From DAOTYX01 sp034434635 (GTDB lineage Bacteria; Chloroflexota; Anaerolineae; B4-G1; DUEL01), in NCBI GenBank assembly GCA_034434635.1, contig DAOTYX010000184.1, forward strand, positions 5,613 to 69,612: a stretch of DNA of 64,000 nt. The letters run 5' to 3'. Below are positions 51,098 through 60,003 of this stretch, one piece after another; within the stretch, counting starts at the first letter, position 1, and each line of letters opens with the position of its first letter. The position numbers and the translations under genes are program-made. The notes under the pieces were generated by a model, which saw only the letters and a list, made by a program, of their open reading frames with translations, had not been told where the DNA came from and made no database searches.

Positions 51098-54000
51098 ATG
51101 AGCAGCCCGCCCATCCTCACCCGGCTCTCCGTCCCACCCATCTCCCCCGATCTGCTTCACCGTGAGCGGCTGACGGACTTCCTCCATGAACAGATCGCCC
51201 GGCGCCTGATCGTCGTCGCCGCGCCGGCGGGTTACGGCAAGACGAGCCTGCTGGCCGATTTCGCCCGCGAGACCGATCTGGTCACCTGCTGGTACTCCCT
51301 CGCCCCTCTTGATAACGACCCCTCTGTCTTTCTGGAGCACCTGCTGACCAGCCTGGCGAATCACTTCCCTGGCTTCGGCAAGAAGACGCGCAGCGTGCTG
51401 ACCGCGGCCTTGCCTCACGGTGACCCCCTGACCGTGGTGGGCGCGCTGGTCAACGAGATGGTCAGCACGATCCCCGAATGGTTCGTCCTGGTGCTTGACG
51501 ACTTTCACTACGTCGAGGATTCCCCCCCGGTGGTGTCACTGCTTTCTTCCTTGCTGGCCTATCAGCCAGAGAATTGTCACCTGATCATCTCCTCACGCAC
51601 CGTTCCCCAAGGTCTGCCGCTGTTTTCTATGATGGCGAGGGGCACAGCGGCCGGCCTGGGAGTTGACGCGTTACGCTTCACCGCTGATGAGGTGGAATCG
51701 CTGTTCTGGCGCTCTGGCTGTCGCATCTCGCCTCAGGAAGCGCAACGGCTGGTTGCCGAGACCGAGGGCTGGATTATGGCCATCCGTCTCACCGGCGGCC
51801 TTTGGCGCCAGGCCTGGAAGGGGTTGGAGCAGGGGAGCCTGGACGCCCAGCCGCTGTACGATTACCTGGCCGGGGAGGTGCTCAGTTGCCAGGAGGCGGA
51901 GGTACAACAGTTCCTCCTCTTGTCCTCCACGCTGGCGGAGATGACCGCCGAAACGTGTCAGCAGGCGTTGGGGATAAGAGATGCGGTGCATTGGTTGGGG
52001 GAGGTTGAACGGCGCAACCTGTTCGTGACGCGATCGGAAGCGGAGAAGAGGGGGCAGCGTTACCATGCCCTCTTCCGCGAGTTCCTGCAGGCGCGATTGA
52101 GAGAGGCTTCGCCGGAGGCGTTCTCCCTTCTTCATCGCCAGGCAGCGGCCTGGTTCGAGGCGCATGCCGCGCCGGAGCAGGCCGTCGAGCATTACCTGAT
52201 GGCGGGGGCGGCCTTCGAGGCGGCGCAGGTGATGGATCGCGCCGCGCCGGAGTTGCTCAGGGTCGGCTACTTCCAGACGCTGGTCACCTGGGCGGAGCAG
52301 TTGCCGGAGGATGTGCTGTGTGCTGTACCCTCCCTCCTGCTCAACGCGGCCAAGGCTGCCTCCCGCATTGGCTGCCCAGAACAGACGGAGCGTTGGCTGG
52401 AGATGGCGGAGGCTGGATCGCGGGCGCGGGGAGATACGGATGTGCTGGGCATGGTTCTCTCTGCCCGGGCGCTGGTGCGCCTGAACGAGGGGCACCACGC
52501 CGAGAGCCTGCGCCTCGTTGAAGAGGTGCTCTCCCTGGCCCCTCCCGACCAGGAGGGGATGGCTGAGGCGACCATTGAAAGCCGCCGGGTCCAGGCGGCT
52601 TGCCTGACGCACCTGGGTCGCTTCTCGGAGGCCCGCCAGCGCTTCCAGGAGGCTCTGGAGGCGAGCCAGGCGGCCGGGGCAGTGGACCGTGAGTTGCTGA
52701 GCCGTGAGGGGTTGGCCTGGTGCCTGCACTGCCAGGGACACCTGGAGGAGGCGGTCTCCCTGTATCGTACCCTGACCGCCACCTGCCGTAGCCTGGGGCG
52801 GCCAGCCCAGCTCTCTGGCGTACTGAATGACCTGGCCTACAGCCTCTACCTGCTCGGTCAGTACGAGGAAGCCCTCCAGGCTGTAGGTGAGGCGATGGAG
52901 GTGGCCCGCTCCATCGGCCATCGCCACCTGGAGGCTGTCGCCAGGGTGAGCCTGGGTGAGATGCTGCGTGACCTGGGAGACCCGCTCGGGGCGGTGGCCG
53001 AAATCGGACGGGGTCTGGAGGTCGCCGAACGTCTGGGCCTGACTTCCCTGCGCGTCTCTGCACAGGATGCTCTGGCCCTGGCTCACCTCTGCAAGGGGGA
53101 CCCCTGCATGGCAGTGGCGCTCTCCCGTGCGGCGGTGGAACTGGCCGAGAGACAGAGCGCGACATGGCTGATCGGGCATTGCTGTGCTACGTTGGGACTG
53201 GCGCAGGTGGAAGGCGGGGCCGTCGAAGAGGGGTTGGCCAGCCTGGAACAGGCCTGTGCCAGCCTGGAGCGGAGCGAGTCGGCGCAGGAACTGGCGCGTG
53301 CACGGCTCTTTCTCGCTGCGAGCCTGTGGCGAAGCGGGTGGCATGAGCGGGCGAAGGAGGTATTAGTACAGAGCCTCCAATCCTGCCCGGACGCTGACCG
53401 TCGGCGGCGCCTGCTGGTCGAAGGGCAACCTGTGCTTTCCTTTCTGCAAGAGGCTCTCCCGCAGACGGCCAATGGGGGCGAATGGGCCACGCTGTTGGCG
53501 GATGGGGAGAAGGCCCGGGTACACGCGCGGGAGGCCCTTCCGCAGCCGAAGAATCTGCCATCTCCGCCACCGACCCTGCGCGCCTACGGCTTTGGCGTGA
53601 GCCGGGTGGAGCGGGACGGGGAGACGATCCCCGCTGCCCGGTGGCGTACTGCTACCGCCCGTCACCTTTTCTTCTACATCCTGAATCACCCGCTGCGCAC
53701 GCGGGAGCAGATCGGCGCCGATATGTGGCCCGACCTGTCCCCCAGCCGGCTTTCAGGCACGTTCCACAACACCCGATACCGCATGCAGCAGGCGCTGGGG
53801 GTGAATCCCATTGCCTGCCAGGACGGGTTGTATGCCATCCGCGAGGACCTGGAGGTCTGGTATGACGTGCACGAGTTCGAGCAGTTGCTGGATCGCGCCG
53901 CCGGCCGGTCGGACGATCGGGCCATCCGCGACCTGCGTCGGGCCATCGCCCTCTACCGCGGCGACTTCCTGGAGGATTGTTACGCTGACTGGTGCGTCAC

Positions 54001-54325
54001 CCGCCGCGAGGCGCTGCGCGCGCGCTTCCTTGAGGCTCTGGAGCGTCTGGCGGACTATCTGCTGGAGCGTGGGGAGACGGGTGAGGCGATCGGCCTGCTA
54101 TGCCGGGGGGTGGAGGCTGACCCCTTCCGTGAGAGCCTTCGCTGCAAGATGATGCGGGCCTATGCGCTCATCGGTCGGGTTGACGAGGCCGTCGCCCACT
54201 ACCGGCGCTATGCCCGCCTCCTCCGGGAGGAACTGCAGGCCGAGCCGGAGCCGCAGACGCAGGCGCTGCTGACGGCCATTCGTCGGGGCCACGTGCCGAT
54301 CGCCAGCCATGACCGCCTTTCATAA
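51098..54325 (+). CDS. MalT-like STAND ATPase regulator with C-terminal BTAD domain
   Basis: This 1075-residue protein has a STAND/MalT NTPase at the N-terminus (Walker A VAAPAGYGKTSLL, Walker B VLVLDDFHYVED), then a long helical TPR-like region (about 400-800). A winged-helix DNA-binding domain (LRAYGFGVSRVERDG to LYAIREDLE, about 825-925) and a bacterial transcriptional activator domain follow (LRRAIALYRGDFLED to the end). LuxR-type HTH is absent; the OmpR/SARP-like domain binds DNA instead. Such large regulators are common in Chloroflexota. Its target and ligand are unknown. It ends two bases from the convergent gene at 54328. Confidence 0.9.
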   Translation: MSSPPILTRLSVPPISPDLLHRERLTDFLHEQIARRLIVVAAPAGYGKTSLLADFARETDLVTCWYSLAPLDNDPSVFLEHLLTSLANHFPGFGKKTRSVLTAALPHGDPLTVVGALVNEMVSTIPEWFVLVLDDFHYVEDSPPVVSLLSSLLAYQPENCHLIISSRTVPQGLPLFSMMARGTAAGLGVDALRFTADEVESLFWRSGCRISPQEAQRLVAETEGWIMAIRLTGGLWRQAWKGLEQGSLDAQPLYDYLAGEVLSCQEAEVQQFLLLSSTLAEMTAETCQQALGIRDAVHWLGEVERRNLFVTRSEAEKRGQRYHALFREFLQARLREASPEAFSLLHRQAAAWFEAHAAPEQAVEHYLMAGAAFEAAQVMDRAAPELLRVGYFQTLVTWAEQLPEDVLCAVPSLLLNAAKAASRIGCPEQTERWLEMAEAGSRARGDTDVLGMVLSARALVRLNEGHHAESLRLVEEVLSLAPPDQEGMAEATIESRRVQAACLTHLGRFSEARQRFQEALEASQAAGAVDRELLSREGLAWCLHCQGHLEEAVSLYRTLTATCRSLGRPAQLSGVLNDLAYSLYLLGQYEEALQAVGEAMEVARSIGHRHLEAVARVSLGEMLRDLGDPLGAVAEIGRGLEVAERLGLTSLRVSAQDALALAHLCKGDPCMAVALSRAAVELAERQSATWLIGHCCATLGLAQVEGGAVEEGLASLEQACASLERSESAQELARARLFLAASLWRSGWHERAKEVLVQSLQSCPDADRRRRLLVEGQPVLSFLQEALPQTANGGEWATLLADGEKARVHAREALPQPKNLPSPPPTLRAYGFGVSRVERDGETIPAARWRTATARHLFFYILNHPLRTREQIGADMWPDLSPSRLSGTFHNTRYRMQQALGVNPIACQDGLYAIREDLEVWYDVHEFEQLLDRAAGRSDDRAIRDLRRAIALYRGDFLEDCYADWCVTRREALRARFLEALERLADYLLERGETGEAIGLLCRGVEADPFRESLRCKMMRAYALIGRVDEAVAHYRRYARLLREELQAEPEPQTQALLTAIRRGHVPIASHDRLS

Positions 54326-54327
54326 CC

Positions 54328-55455
54328 TCACAGCCTTCGGCTGTAGACGCGGTGGTTCTTGTAGGGCTTCCCGCCCAGGTTGACCAGGTCGCTGCGCATC
54401 TGCACCGCCGTCTCCGCCACCTGGGTCAGATCGGCGTGCTGGAAGTGGAACTCGCGCAGTGTCTTCTCGATCTCCGAGTAGAGCAGGGCGTTGCCCCCGC
54501 GCCCCTGAAACTCCGGCAGGATGCCCGCGCCGTTGAGCGCCACCCAACGCGTGCGGCGCATCTCCAGCAGCAGGTCGAACAGGCCGAAGGGGAAGAGACG
54601 TCCCCGCGCCCGTTGCAGCGCGGCGGAGAGGTCGTGAAAGGCGAACAGAAACCCCACCACCTTCTCCCCGTGGGTGATGATCTTGATCAGCCGCGGATCG
54701 GCGATGGTGAGCAGGTTCTGGAGCAGGAACTGAATCTCCCGCTCGGTGAGCGGGTAGTACTCCCAGTTGTCCACGAAGGCGCGGTTGTACGCCTCACCGA
54801 TGCGCTCCGCCCAGGCGACCAGTTCCCGTTTGCTGCGGAAGCGCTTCACCGTCAGCGTGCCGCGCTGTTGTACCCGCTCGGCGATGCGGTGGATGCGCTC
54901 CGGCATGCGGAAGGCGGTGGCGTCCAGATAACAGGAGACAAAGTCCACCTCTTTCTCGAAGCCCAGCCCCTCAACCAGGCGGGGGTAGTATTCGTAGTTG
55001 TAGTTCATCATCGTCATCAGCTGACGGTGCTCGAACCCCTCCACCAGCAACCCGTAGCCGTCGAGCACGCCGAAGCCCTTGGGGCCGACCATCTGATCCA
55101 GGCCCCGCGCCCGCGCCCACTCGAAGGCTCGCTCGAACAGCGCCGCTGCGGCTTCGGGGTCGTCCTCGCACTCGAACAGGTAGAACTGCGCCTGGCATGT
55201 GCCGTGGTAGGCGTTGAAGCGGCGGTTCTGCAGCACGGCCAGCCGCCCCACGTCGCGCCCATCCCGCGTGGCGATGAAGAAGTCGGCTTCTGAGTGCTCG
55301 AAGAAGGGGTGCTTCTGCCGGTTGAGGAAGGTCTCGGCATCCATCCGCAGGGGCGGGACCCACTGCGGGTGGCCGGCGTAGAGCCGGTAGGGGATGTCCA
55401 CAAAGCGACGCACCTGCGCTTTCGATTCGGTGTCCACCTGCTGAATGGTGAGCAT
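54328..55455 (-). CDS. GNAT-fold acetyltransferase-like protein
   Basis: The 375-residue protein starts QQVDTESKAQVRRFVDIPYR and contains DGRDVGRLAVL near residue 68. The C-terminal half has ILPEFQGRGGNALLYSEIEK, like the acetyl-CoA-binding motif A of GNAT enzymes (QGRG). It belongs to a widespread family of uncharacterised N-acyltransferase-like proteins with two GNAT-related domains. The N-terminal DIPYRLYAGHPQWVPPLR is a strong family marker. Substrate is unknown. AAGGAG precedes ATG 55455. It ends tail to tail with the MalT-like gene. Confidence 0.75.
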   Translation of the reverse strand: MLTIQQVDTESKAQVRRFVDIPYRLYAGHPQWVPPLRMDAETFLNRQKHPFFEHSEADFFIATRDGRDVGRLAVLQNRRFNAYHGTCQAQFYLFECEDDPEAAAALFERAFEWARARGLDQMVGPKGFGVLDGYGLLVEGFEHRQLMTMMNYNYEYYPRLVEGLGFEKEVDFVSCYLDATAFRMPERIHRIAERVQQRGTLTVKRFRSKRELVAWAERIGEAYNRAFVDNWEYYPLTEREIQFLLQNLLTIADPRLIKIITHGEKVVGFLFAFHDLSAALQRARGRLFPFGLFDLLLEMRRTRWVALNGAGILPEFQGRGGNALLYSEIEKTLREFHFQHADLTQVAETAVQMRSDLVNLGGKPYKNHRVYSRRL

Positions 55456-55485
55456 GGGGTCTCCTTGGGGGAGCGCCGCAAGGGG

Positions 55486-56913
55486 TCACTCCACAGGGTT
55501 GAAGTAGTTGTAGACCGCCGTGGCGATGTCGCCGATCAGAGGGTCTGACGTTTCCGGCTCCGCGCCCAGGGGGTTGTAGAGAAAGACGACCAAAATGAAG
55601 TCACCGCCAGGACTGGAGAGGATGGCCCCGTCGGCGGCGACGGTGGCGGTACGGGCGGAGCGGCTGGCGACTCCAGCCGCTGCCGGCAGTCCGCCGCCGA
55701 TAGGGCTGGCGGCCCGGTTGGTGGCCAGCGTCTCCATCATCTGCTGGCACTCGTCGGGCGTGAACGCGCCGGGGTAGGCCACCAGCAGCGCGCCACCGCC
55801 CCGGCTGCACTGGTAGACCATCTCCAGCAGCAGCCCGATGTCCTGCGCCGTCGTCTGCCCACGGAGGTCGGGCTGGGTGTCCACGTCGCTGCGGGAGTTC
55901 GCCGGGGTGACGATGGTGGGGGGCACGGCGGTGTCGCCGTAGGGCACGGCGAGGAAGGAGTTTTGCAGTCCCAGGTAGCGCAGTGCGCCGTTGAGGTTTT
56001 CCAGTCCCTGATAGACGTCACCACCGCCGCTCAGGTCACGCAGCAGGTCGTTGGCCGCGCCATCGTCGGTGCCGGTTACCGTCTGCGTCAGCAACGTGGT
56101 CTGTGCGGCGGTAGGGGGGCCATCCAGCGCGCGGTAGGCTTCGACCGCGACGGCCAGCCGCAGCACGTCCATCCCGCTGAAGGCCACATCGGCGTTGAGG
56201 GCCAGCTCTTCACCAGTTTCCAGGCCCTTCACGAACACAGCGGCGACGCCGGGGAAGTCGGCCAGGAGGCCGTTCAGCATCTCCCCCAGTTGCGCCATGC
56301 GCAGGGGTTCTGCTTCCTCCACCAGCACGGCCAGTTCCGCCCGCCGGTCCACCGCTGAGAGGAGCGCTGCTCCCACCCGCTGCGCGGAGACCTGGCGGTC
56401 CATCCGATAGCCCGGCAGGCCAGCGCGGAAGGTGAGGCGTTCCAGCAGGGGGACGGGCGGTTGTGCCGGCCGGTCGTACTGTTGCGCCACGCGGGCCAGA
56501 AAGCCGTCCAGCCGCTCCGCGGAGTAAGTGGCCGCGGGTGGGAGGAAGATCGGCGCCACAGGTCGGCGCAGCAGGTAGGCCATGAAGCCGTTCAGGCTGC
56601 GCCGGGCGGCAGCAGCGGCCTCCAGCGTCGCGCGCATCTCCGCAGGGTCGAAGCGGAACTCCACGACGTCAGGGGAGAGGGAGAGCATCTCTCCCTGGTA
56701 GGAGACCTCGACCGGCTGGGCGAAGGCCGATTCCAGGCGCGCCGTTGCCTCTTCGGCGCTCATCCCGCCGACGTCCAGGCCGGCCACGGTCATGCCAGGG
56801 GGTAACAGCCGCAGGCTGGCGCGATAGCCCACGAACTGCCAGCCCAGCAGGGCCAGCAACACGCCGCCCAGCGCTACCAGTAGCCATGCCAGCACGCCCG
56901 ATTCTCTGCGCAC
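55486..56913 (-). CDS. Membrane-anchored beta-lactamase-fold protein with degenerate active site
   Basis: This 475-residue protein has an N-terminal membrane segment (residues 8-27) and a small repeat domain like the VanW/peptidoglycan-binding type (about 40-110). The C-terminal half resembles the class A beta-lactamase/serine hydrolase fold: LNADVAFSGMDVLRLAVAVE and the final strand FILVVFLYNPLG. The catalytic SxxK motif reads DVLR at residues 249-252. The SDN-like motif reads DGAAND and the KTG region SRSART, so all three catalytic motifs appear lost. It probably binds rather than cuts a cell-wall ligand. Confidence 0.8.
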   Translation of the reverse strand: MRRESGVLAWLLVALGGVLLALLGWQFVGYRASLRLLPPGMTVAGLDVGGMSAEEATARLESAFAQPVEVSYQGEMLSLSPDVVEFRFDPAEMRATLEAAAAARRSLNGFMAYLLRRPVAPIFLPPAATYSAERLDGFLARVAQQYDRPAQPPVPLLERLTFRAGLPGYRMDRQVSAQRVGAALLSAVDRRAELAVLVEEAEPLRMAQLGEMLNGLLADFPGVAAVFVKGLETGEELALNADVAFSGMDVLRLAVAVEAYRALDGPPTAAQTTLLTQTVTGTDDGAANDLLRDLSGGGDVYQGLENLNGALRYLGLQNSFLAVPYGDTAVPPTIVTPANSRSDVDTQPDLRGQTTAQDIGLLLEMVYQCSRGGGALLVAYPGAFTPDECQQMMETLATNRAASPIGGGLPAAAGVASRSARTATVAADGAILSSPGGDFILVVFLYNPLGAEPETSDPLIGDIATAVYNYFNPVE

Positions 56914-56933
56914 GGGATGATCTCCGGGCGGGG

Positions 56934-56962
56934 ATTATAACACAGGCGGGGGAGAGCGCCAA
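56934..56962 (-). promoter_or_regulatory. Promoter of the degenerate beta-lactamase-fold gene
   Basis: On the minus strand TTGGCG (56957-56962) and TATAAT (56934-56939) are 17 bp apart, 20 bp before the start codon. Confidence 0.65.
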
Positions 56963-56988
56963 CCGCCAACGAGACAAAGCGAACGGGC

Positions 56989-57017
56989 TTGCGCGTTTCT
57001 GGCAGGTATGATATGAT
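56989..57017 (+). promoter_or_regulatory. Promoter of the selenium-trafficking operon
   Basis: TTGCGC (56989-56994) and TATGAT (57012-57017) are 17 bp apart on the + strand. Transcription from here would give about 400 bases of leader before yedE. Confidence 0.5.
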
Positions 57018-57041
57018 TTCCGTTGTAGTTGCTTACCCTTC

Positions 57042-57124
57042 ACCCTCCCGCAGGTTAGAAAGTGGCTGGCAACGGAGCGAAGGCAGCCTGTTGTGGCTTA
57101 CCATGCCCAAACCTGCGCGAGGGT
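57042..57124. repeat. CTCCCGCAGG palindrome, copy 1 (imperfect)
   Basis: ACCCTCCCGCAGGTT (57042-57056) pairs with 57110-57124 with one mismatch across a 53-base loop. It belongs to the same family as 58775-58822 and 61578-61614. Confidence 0.65.
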
Positions 57125-57170
57125 AGGCAGTTACGTTCCATCAAGGTTGTTTCCGTTCTACAGCAGTGTC

Positions 57171-57362
57171 CGAAGGAGTAGCGGTCATGTTTTACTGTCG
57201 CCGCACCTGAGACGTAGCCCGTGGCGCCGGTTGGCGCCTTCAGGCCGGGCTGCACATGCCAGGGGGCGGCGAGATGACCGACCCCTGAGTCCGGGCACGG
57301 GTCCCCTCTGTTTGGGCGACACGCCGCCACTGGTATGTGCAGTGGCGGCTTTTTGTCGCCCA
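57171..57362 (+). ncRNA. Structured 5' leader of the selenium operon (candidate cis-regulatory RNA)
   Basis: Two stems compete or form a pseudoknot: CCTGA (57206-57210) with TCAGG (57240-57244), and AGCCCG (57216-57221) with CGGGCT (57246-57251), around a GGCGCC hairpin (57223-57238). Downstream, GCCGCCACTG (57323-57332) pairs with 57340-57349 and is followed by five T (57350-57354). An outer stem TGGGCGAC/GTCGCCCA (57313-57320 with 57355-57362) can enclose it. The terminator-like stem ends about 60 bases before the yedE ATG. I match it to no known riboswitch by eye. Confidence 0.45.
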
Positions 57363-57423
57363 ATGCGTGTCCCTGTTGAGGCGGAGGACACGTTTGGAGA
57401 CCATATTTCCAGGAGGTGGACCT

Positions 57424-58548
57424 ATGTCCGAAAAACTGACCCGCTTCTTTGCCTCGCGCTGGGGCATCATCGTGGCTGGGGCCGTCATCGGCATCCTGGC
57501 CCCGCTGCTCCAGAGGCTGGGCAACCCGCCCAACATGGGCATCTGCGTGGCCTGCTTCGAGCGGGACATCGCCGGCGCCCTGGGGCTGCACCGGGCGGAC
57601 GTCGTCCAGTATCTCCGGCCGGAGATCATCGGCTTCGTGCTGGGCGCGACGGTCGCGGCGCTCTTGTTCCGCGAGTTCAAGGCCCGCGCCGGCTCCGCCC
57701 CCATCGTCCGCTTCGTGCTCGGCGTTTTCGCCATGATCGGCGCCCTGGCCTTCCTGGGCTGCCCCTGGCGGGCGCTGCTGCGCTTCTCGGCGGGCGACCT
57801 GAACGCCCTGGTCGGCCTGCTCGGTCTGACCTTCGGCATCTTCATCGGCGTGCTCTTCCTCAAAGCCGGCTACAGCCTGGGCCGCTCCTACAAGACCCAC
57901 ACTGCGGTTGGCTGGATCATGCCGGCCATCATGGTGGTGTTGCTTCTCCTGCTCGTCTTCCGCGTCAAGGTGAGCGACACCGGCGCCCTCTTCTTCAGCA
58001 CGAGCGGTCCCGGCTCCATGCACGCGCCGCTGATCATCTCGTTGGTCGTCGGGCTGGTGATCGGCTTCCTGGCCCAGCGGACGCGCTTCTGCACCATGGG
58101 CTCGATCCGCGACGTGATCCTGATGGGCGACACGCACCTGATCAGTGGTGTGGGCGCGCTGTTCGTGTTCGCCGTCCTCACCAACTTGATCCTGGGGCAG
58201 TTCCGCACCCCTGCCTTCTTCGGCCAGCCGATCGCCCACAGCCAGCACCTGTGGAACTTCCTGGGAATGACCCTGGCCGGGTTGGCCTTTGCCCTGGCCG
58301 GCGGTTGCCCGGGACGGCAGCTCTTCCTGGCTGGCGAGGGGGACGGCGATGCCGCCGTCTTCGTGCTGGGGATGATCACCGGCGCGGGGATTTCTCATAA
58401 CTTCGCCCTGGCGGGCCGGCCCGACAGCGTGGTGGAAGGCGTGCAGACGGTCGGCGGCATCACCCCCTACGGGATGGCTGCGGTCGTCCTGGGGTTGGTG
58501 GTCTGCATCGTCATCGGCCTGACGATGCGCCAGAAGATGGAGGGATAA
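57424..58548 (+). CDS. yedE: YedE-type selenium/sulfur transport membrane protein
   Basis: This 374-residue protein has about ten membrane segments and is a YeeE/YedE family member. The N-terminal NMGICVACFERDIAGALGLH and the two GCP motifs (FLGCPWRALLRF, GGCPGRQLFLAGEGD) mark the subgroup that occurs with selenium metabolism genes. TRFCTMGSIRD is another conserved Cys motif. It is thought to carry a selenium or sulfur species across the membrane. AGGAGG precedes ATG 57424. Here it is the first gene of a four-gene cassette whose members are all of the selenium-associated type. Confidence 0.88.
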   Translation: MSEKLTRFFASRWGIIVAGAVIGILAPLLQRLGNPPNMGICVACFERDIAGALGLHRADVVQYLRPEIIGFVLGATVAALLFREFKARAGSAPIVRFVLGVFAMIGALAFLGCPWRALLRFSAGDLNALVGLLGLTFGIFIGVLFLKAGYSLGRSYKTHTAVGWIMPAIMVVLLLLLVFRVKVSDTGALFFSTSGPGSMHAPLIISLVVGLVIGFLAQRTRFCTMGSIRDVILMGDTHLISGVGALFVFAVLTNLILGQFRTPAFFGQPIAHSQHLWNFLGMTLAGLAFALAGGCPGRQLFLAGEGDGDAAVFVLGMITGAGISHNFALAGRPDSVVEGVQTVGGITPYGMAAVVLGLVVCIVIGLTMRQKMEG

Positions 58549-58552
58549 TGCC

Positions 58553-58762
58553 ATGGCTCAGACAGTAGATGCGCGCGGGCTTTCGTGCCCCCAACCGGTC
58601 ATCCTGACACGCCAGGCCATTCAGACCGGGCAGTTCCCTATCGAGGTGCTGGTGGACACCGTGACCTCGCGGGAGAACGTCCGGCGTCTGGCGAAGAGCC
58701 TGGGCTACAAAGTGCAGGTGAAGGAGGAGGGGGGCGAGTTCAGGCTGACGCTGACGAAATGA
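58553..58762 (+). CDS. TusA/YedF-like sulfur (selenium) carrier protein
   Basis: This 69-residue protein is a complete SirA/TusA/YedF-family carrier. VDARGLSCPQPVILTRQAI contains the single Cys in the CPxP motif that carries persulfide or perselenide. In the selenium-linked family YedF this domain is joined to a DsrE-like domain; here only the TusA part is present and DUF3343 is separate. It starts 4 bp after yedE with GGAGGGATAA upstream. Its likely partners are the class V aminotransferase and YedE. Confidence 0.9.
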   Translation: MAQTVDARGLSCPQPVILTRQAIQTGQFPIEVLVDTVTSRENVRRLAKSLGYKVQVKEEGGEFRLTLTK

Positions 58763-58774
58763 GCAACTAGACCC

Positions 58775-58822
58775 TGTACCCTCCCGCAGGCTAGAGAGCA
58801 CCCAAACCTGCGGGAGGGTACA
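58775..58822. repeat. CTCCCGCAGG palindrome, copy 2 (perfect)
   Basis: TGTACCCTCCCGCAGG (58775-58790) pairs exactly with 58807-58822 around a 16-base loop. It lies inside the selenium operon, between the carrier and the class V aminotransferase genes, and could reduce read-through. Confidence 0.8.
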
Positions 58823-58848
58823 AAGGTCATTTTCTTCAGGAGAGTTGA

Positions 58849-60003
58849 ATGATCTACTTCGACAACGCAGCCACCTCCTGGCCCAAGCCGCCGGGAGTGG
58901 CTGAGGCGATGGTGCGTTTCCTGGAGGCCGTCGGGGCCAACCCCGGCCGTGCTGCCCACCGTCTGGCCGTGGAATCTGGGCGGATCCTCTACGACGCCCG
59001 CGAGGCAGTGGCGGACCTTTTCCACGCCCCCGACCCGCTGCGCGTGGTCTTCACCAAGAACGTGACCGAGGCGCTGAACCTGGCTCTGCGGGGCCTGCTG
59101 CGTCCAGGCGACCACGTGGTCACCAGTTCGATGGAGCACAACTCGGTGATGCGTCCCCTGCGCGCCTTGGAGCGCGACGGCGTCCAGGTGACGGTGGTGA
59201 CCTGCTCGCCGCAGGGGGTGTTGGCTCCCGCTGACGTGGCAGCAGCCATCCGGCCCGCCACCCGTCTGGTTGTGCTCAACCATGCCTCTAACGTGGTGGG
59301 CACGCTGCTGCCGGTGGCTGAGGTGGGCGCGATCTGTCGCCAGCGCGGCGTGCTGCTGCTGGTGGACGCTGCCCAGACCGCTGGCGCCTACCCTATTGAC
59401 GTAGAGGCCGCACGAGTTGACCTGCTCGCCTTCACCGGCCACAAGTCTATGGGCGGCCCGATGGGCACGGGAGGGTTGATCATAGGAGAGCGGGTGGAGG
59501 AGAGACAACTGGAGCCGCTGGTGCGCGGCGGCACGGGCAGCCGTTCGGAGTACGAAGTGCAGCCGGATTTCCTGCCCGACATGTGCGAGAGCGGCACCCC
59601 GAACGTGGTAGGGTTGGCCGGATTGGAGGCAGGGGTACGCTGGGTTTTGGAACAGGGCGTGGAGACGATCCGTGCCCATGAGGTGACGCTGGCCCGTGCG
59701 TTGATCGAGGGGTTGCTGGTCATTCCCGGTGTGACCGTCTATGGCACGCTGGATGCCGAACGGCAGACGGCGACCGTCTCGTTCAACATCATCGGGATGG
59801 AGCCTTCGGAGGTGGGCCTGCGCCTGGACGACGAGCACGAGATCATGTGCCGGGTGGGGTTGCACTGCGCGCCGGCGGCTCACAGGACTATGGACACGTT
59901 CCCCGACGGCACGGTACGCTTCGGCCTGGGCGCTTTCAACACGATGGCCGAGGTGGAGGCCGCGCTGGCCGCCGTAGAGGCACTGGCCAGGGAGGTCCGA
60001 TGA
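58849..60003 (+). CDS. Cysteine desulfurase/selenocysteine lyase-like class V aminotransferase
   Basis: This 384-residue protein begins IYFDNAATSWPKPPGVAEAM, typical of the cysteine desulfurase-like group found with selenium genes. The PLP Lys is in FTGHKSMGGPMGTGG. The likely catalytic Cys is in CRVGLHCAPAAHRTM near residue 344. It should release sulfur from cysteine or selenium from selenocysteine and load the TusA-like carrier. AGGAGAG lies before ATG 58849. Its stop overlaps the DUF3343 start (ATGA), supporting a shared function. Confidence 0.9.
   Translation: MIYFDNAATSWPKPPGVAEAMVRFLEAVGANPGRAAHRLAVESGRILYDAREAVADLFHAPDPLRVVFTKNVTEALNLALRGLLRPGDHVVTSSMEHNSVMRPLRALERDGVQVTVVTCSPQGVLAPADVAAAIRPATRLVVLNHASNVVGTLLPVAEVGAICRQRGVLLLVDAAQTAGAYPIDVEAARVDLLAFTGHKSMGGPMGTGGLIIGERVEERQLEPLVRGGTGSRSEYEVQPDFLPDMCESGTPNVVGLAGLEAGVRWVLEQGVETIRAHEVTLARALIEGLLVIPGVTVYGTLDAERQTATVSFNIIGMEPSEVGLRLDDEHEIMCRVGLHCAPAAHRTMDTFPDGTVRFGLGAFNTMAEVEAALAAVEALAREVR

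Noticed and set aside
57171..57362. A yybP-ykoY (manganese) or glycine riboswitch in the yedE leader
   Set aside because: Only short stretches such as GAAGGAGTAGCGG recall these classes; the other conserved blocks are missing. A covariance-model search would decide.
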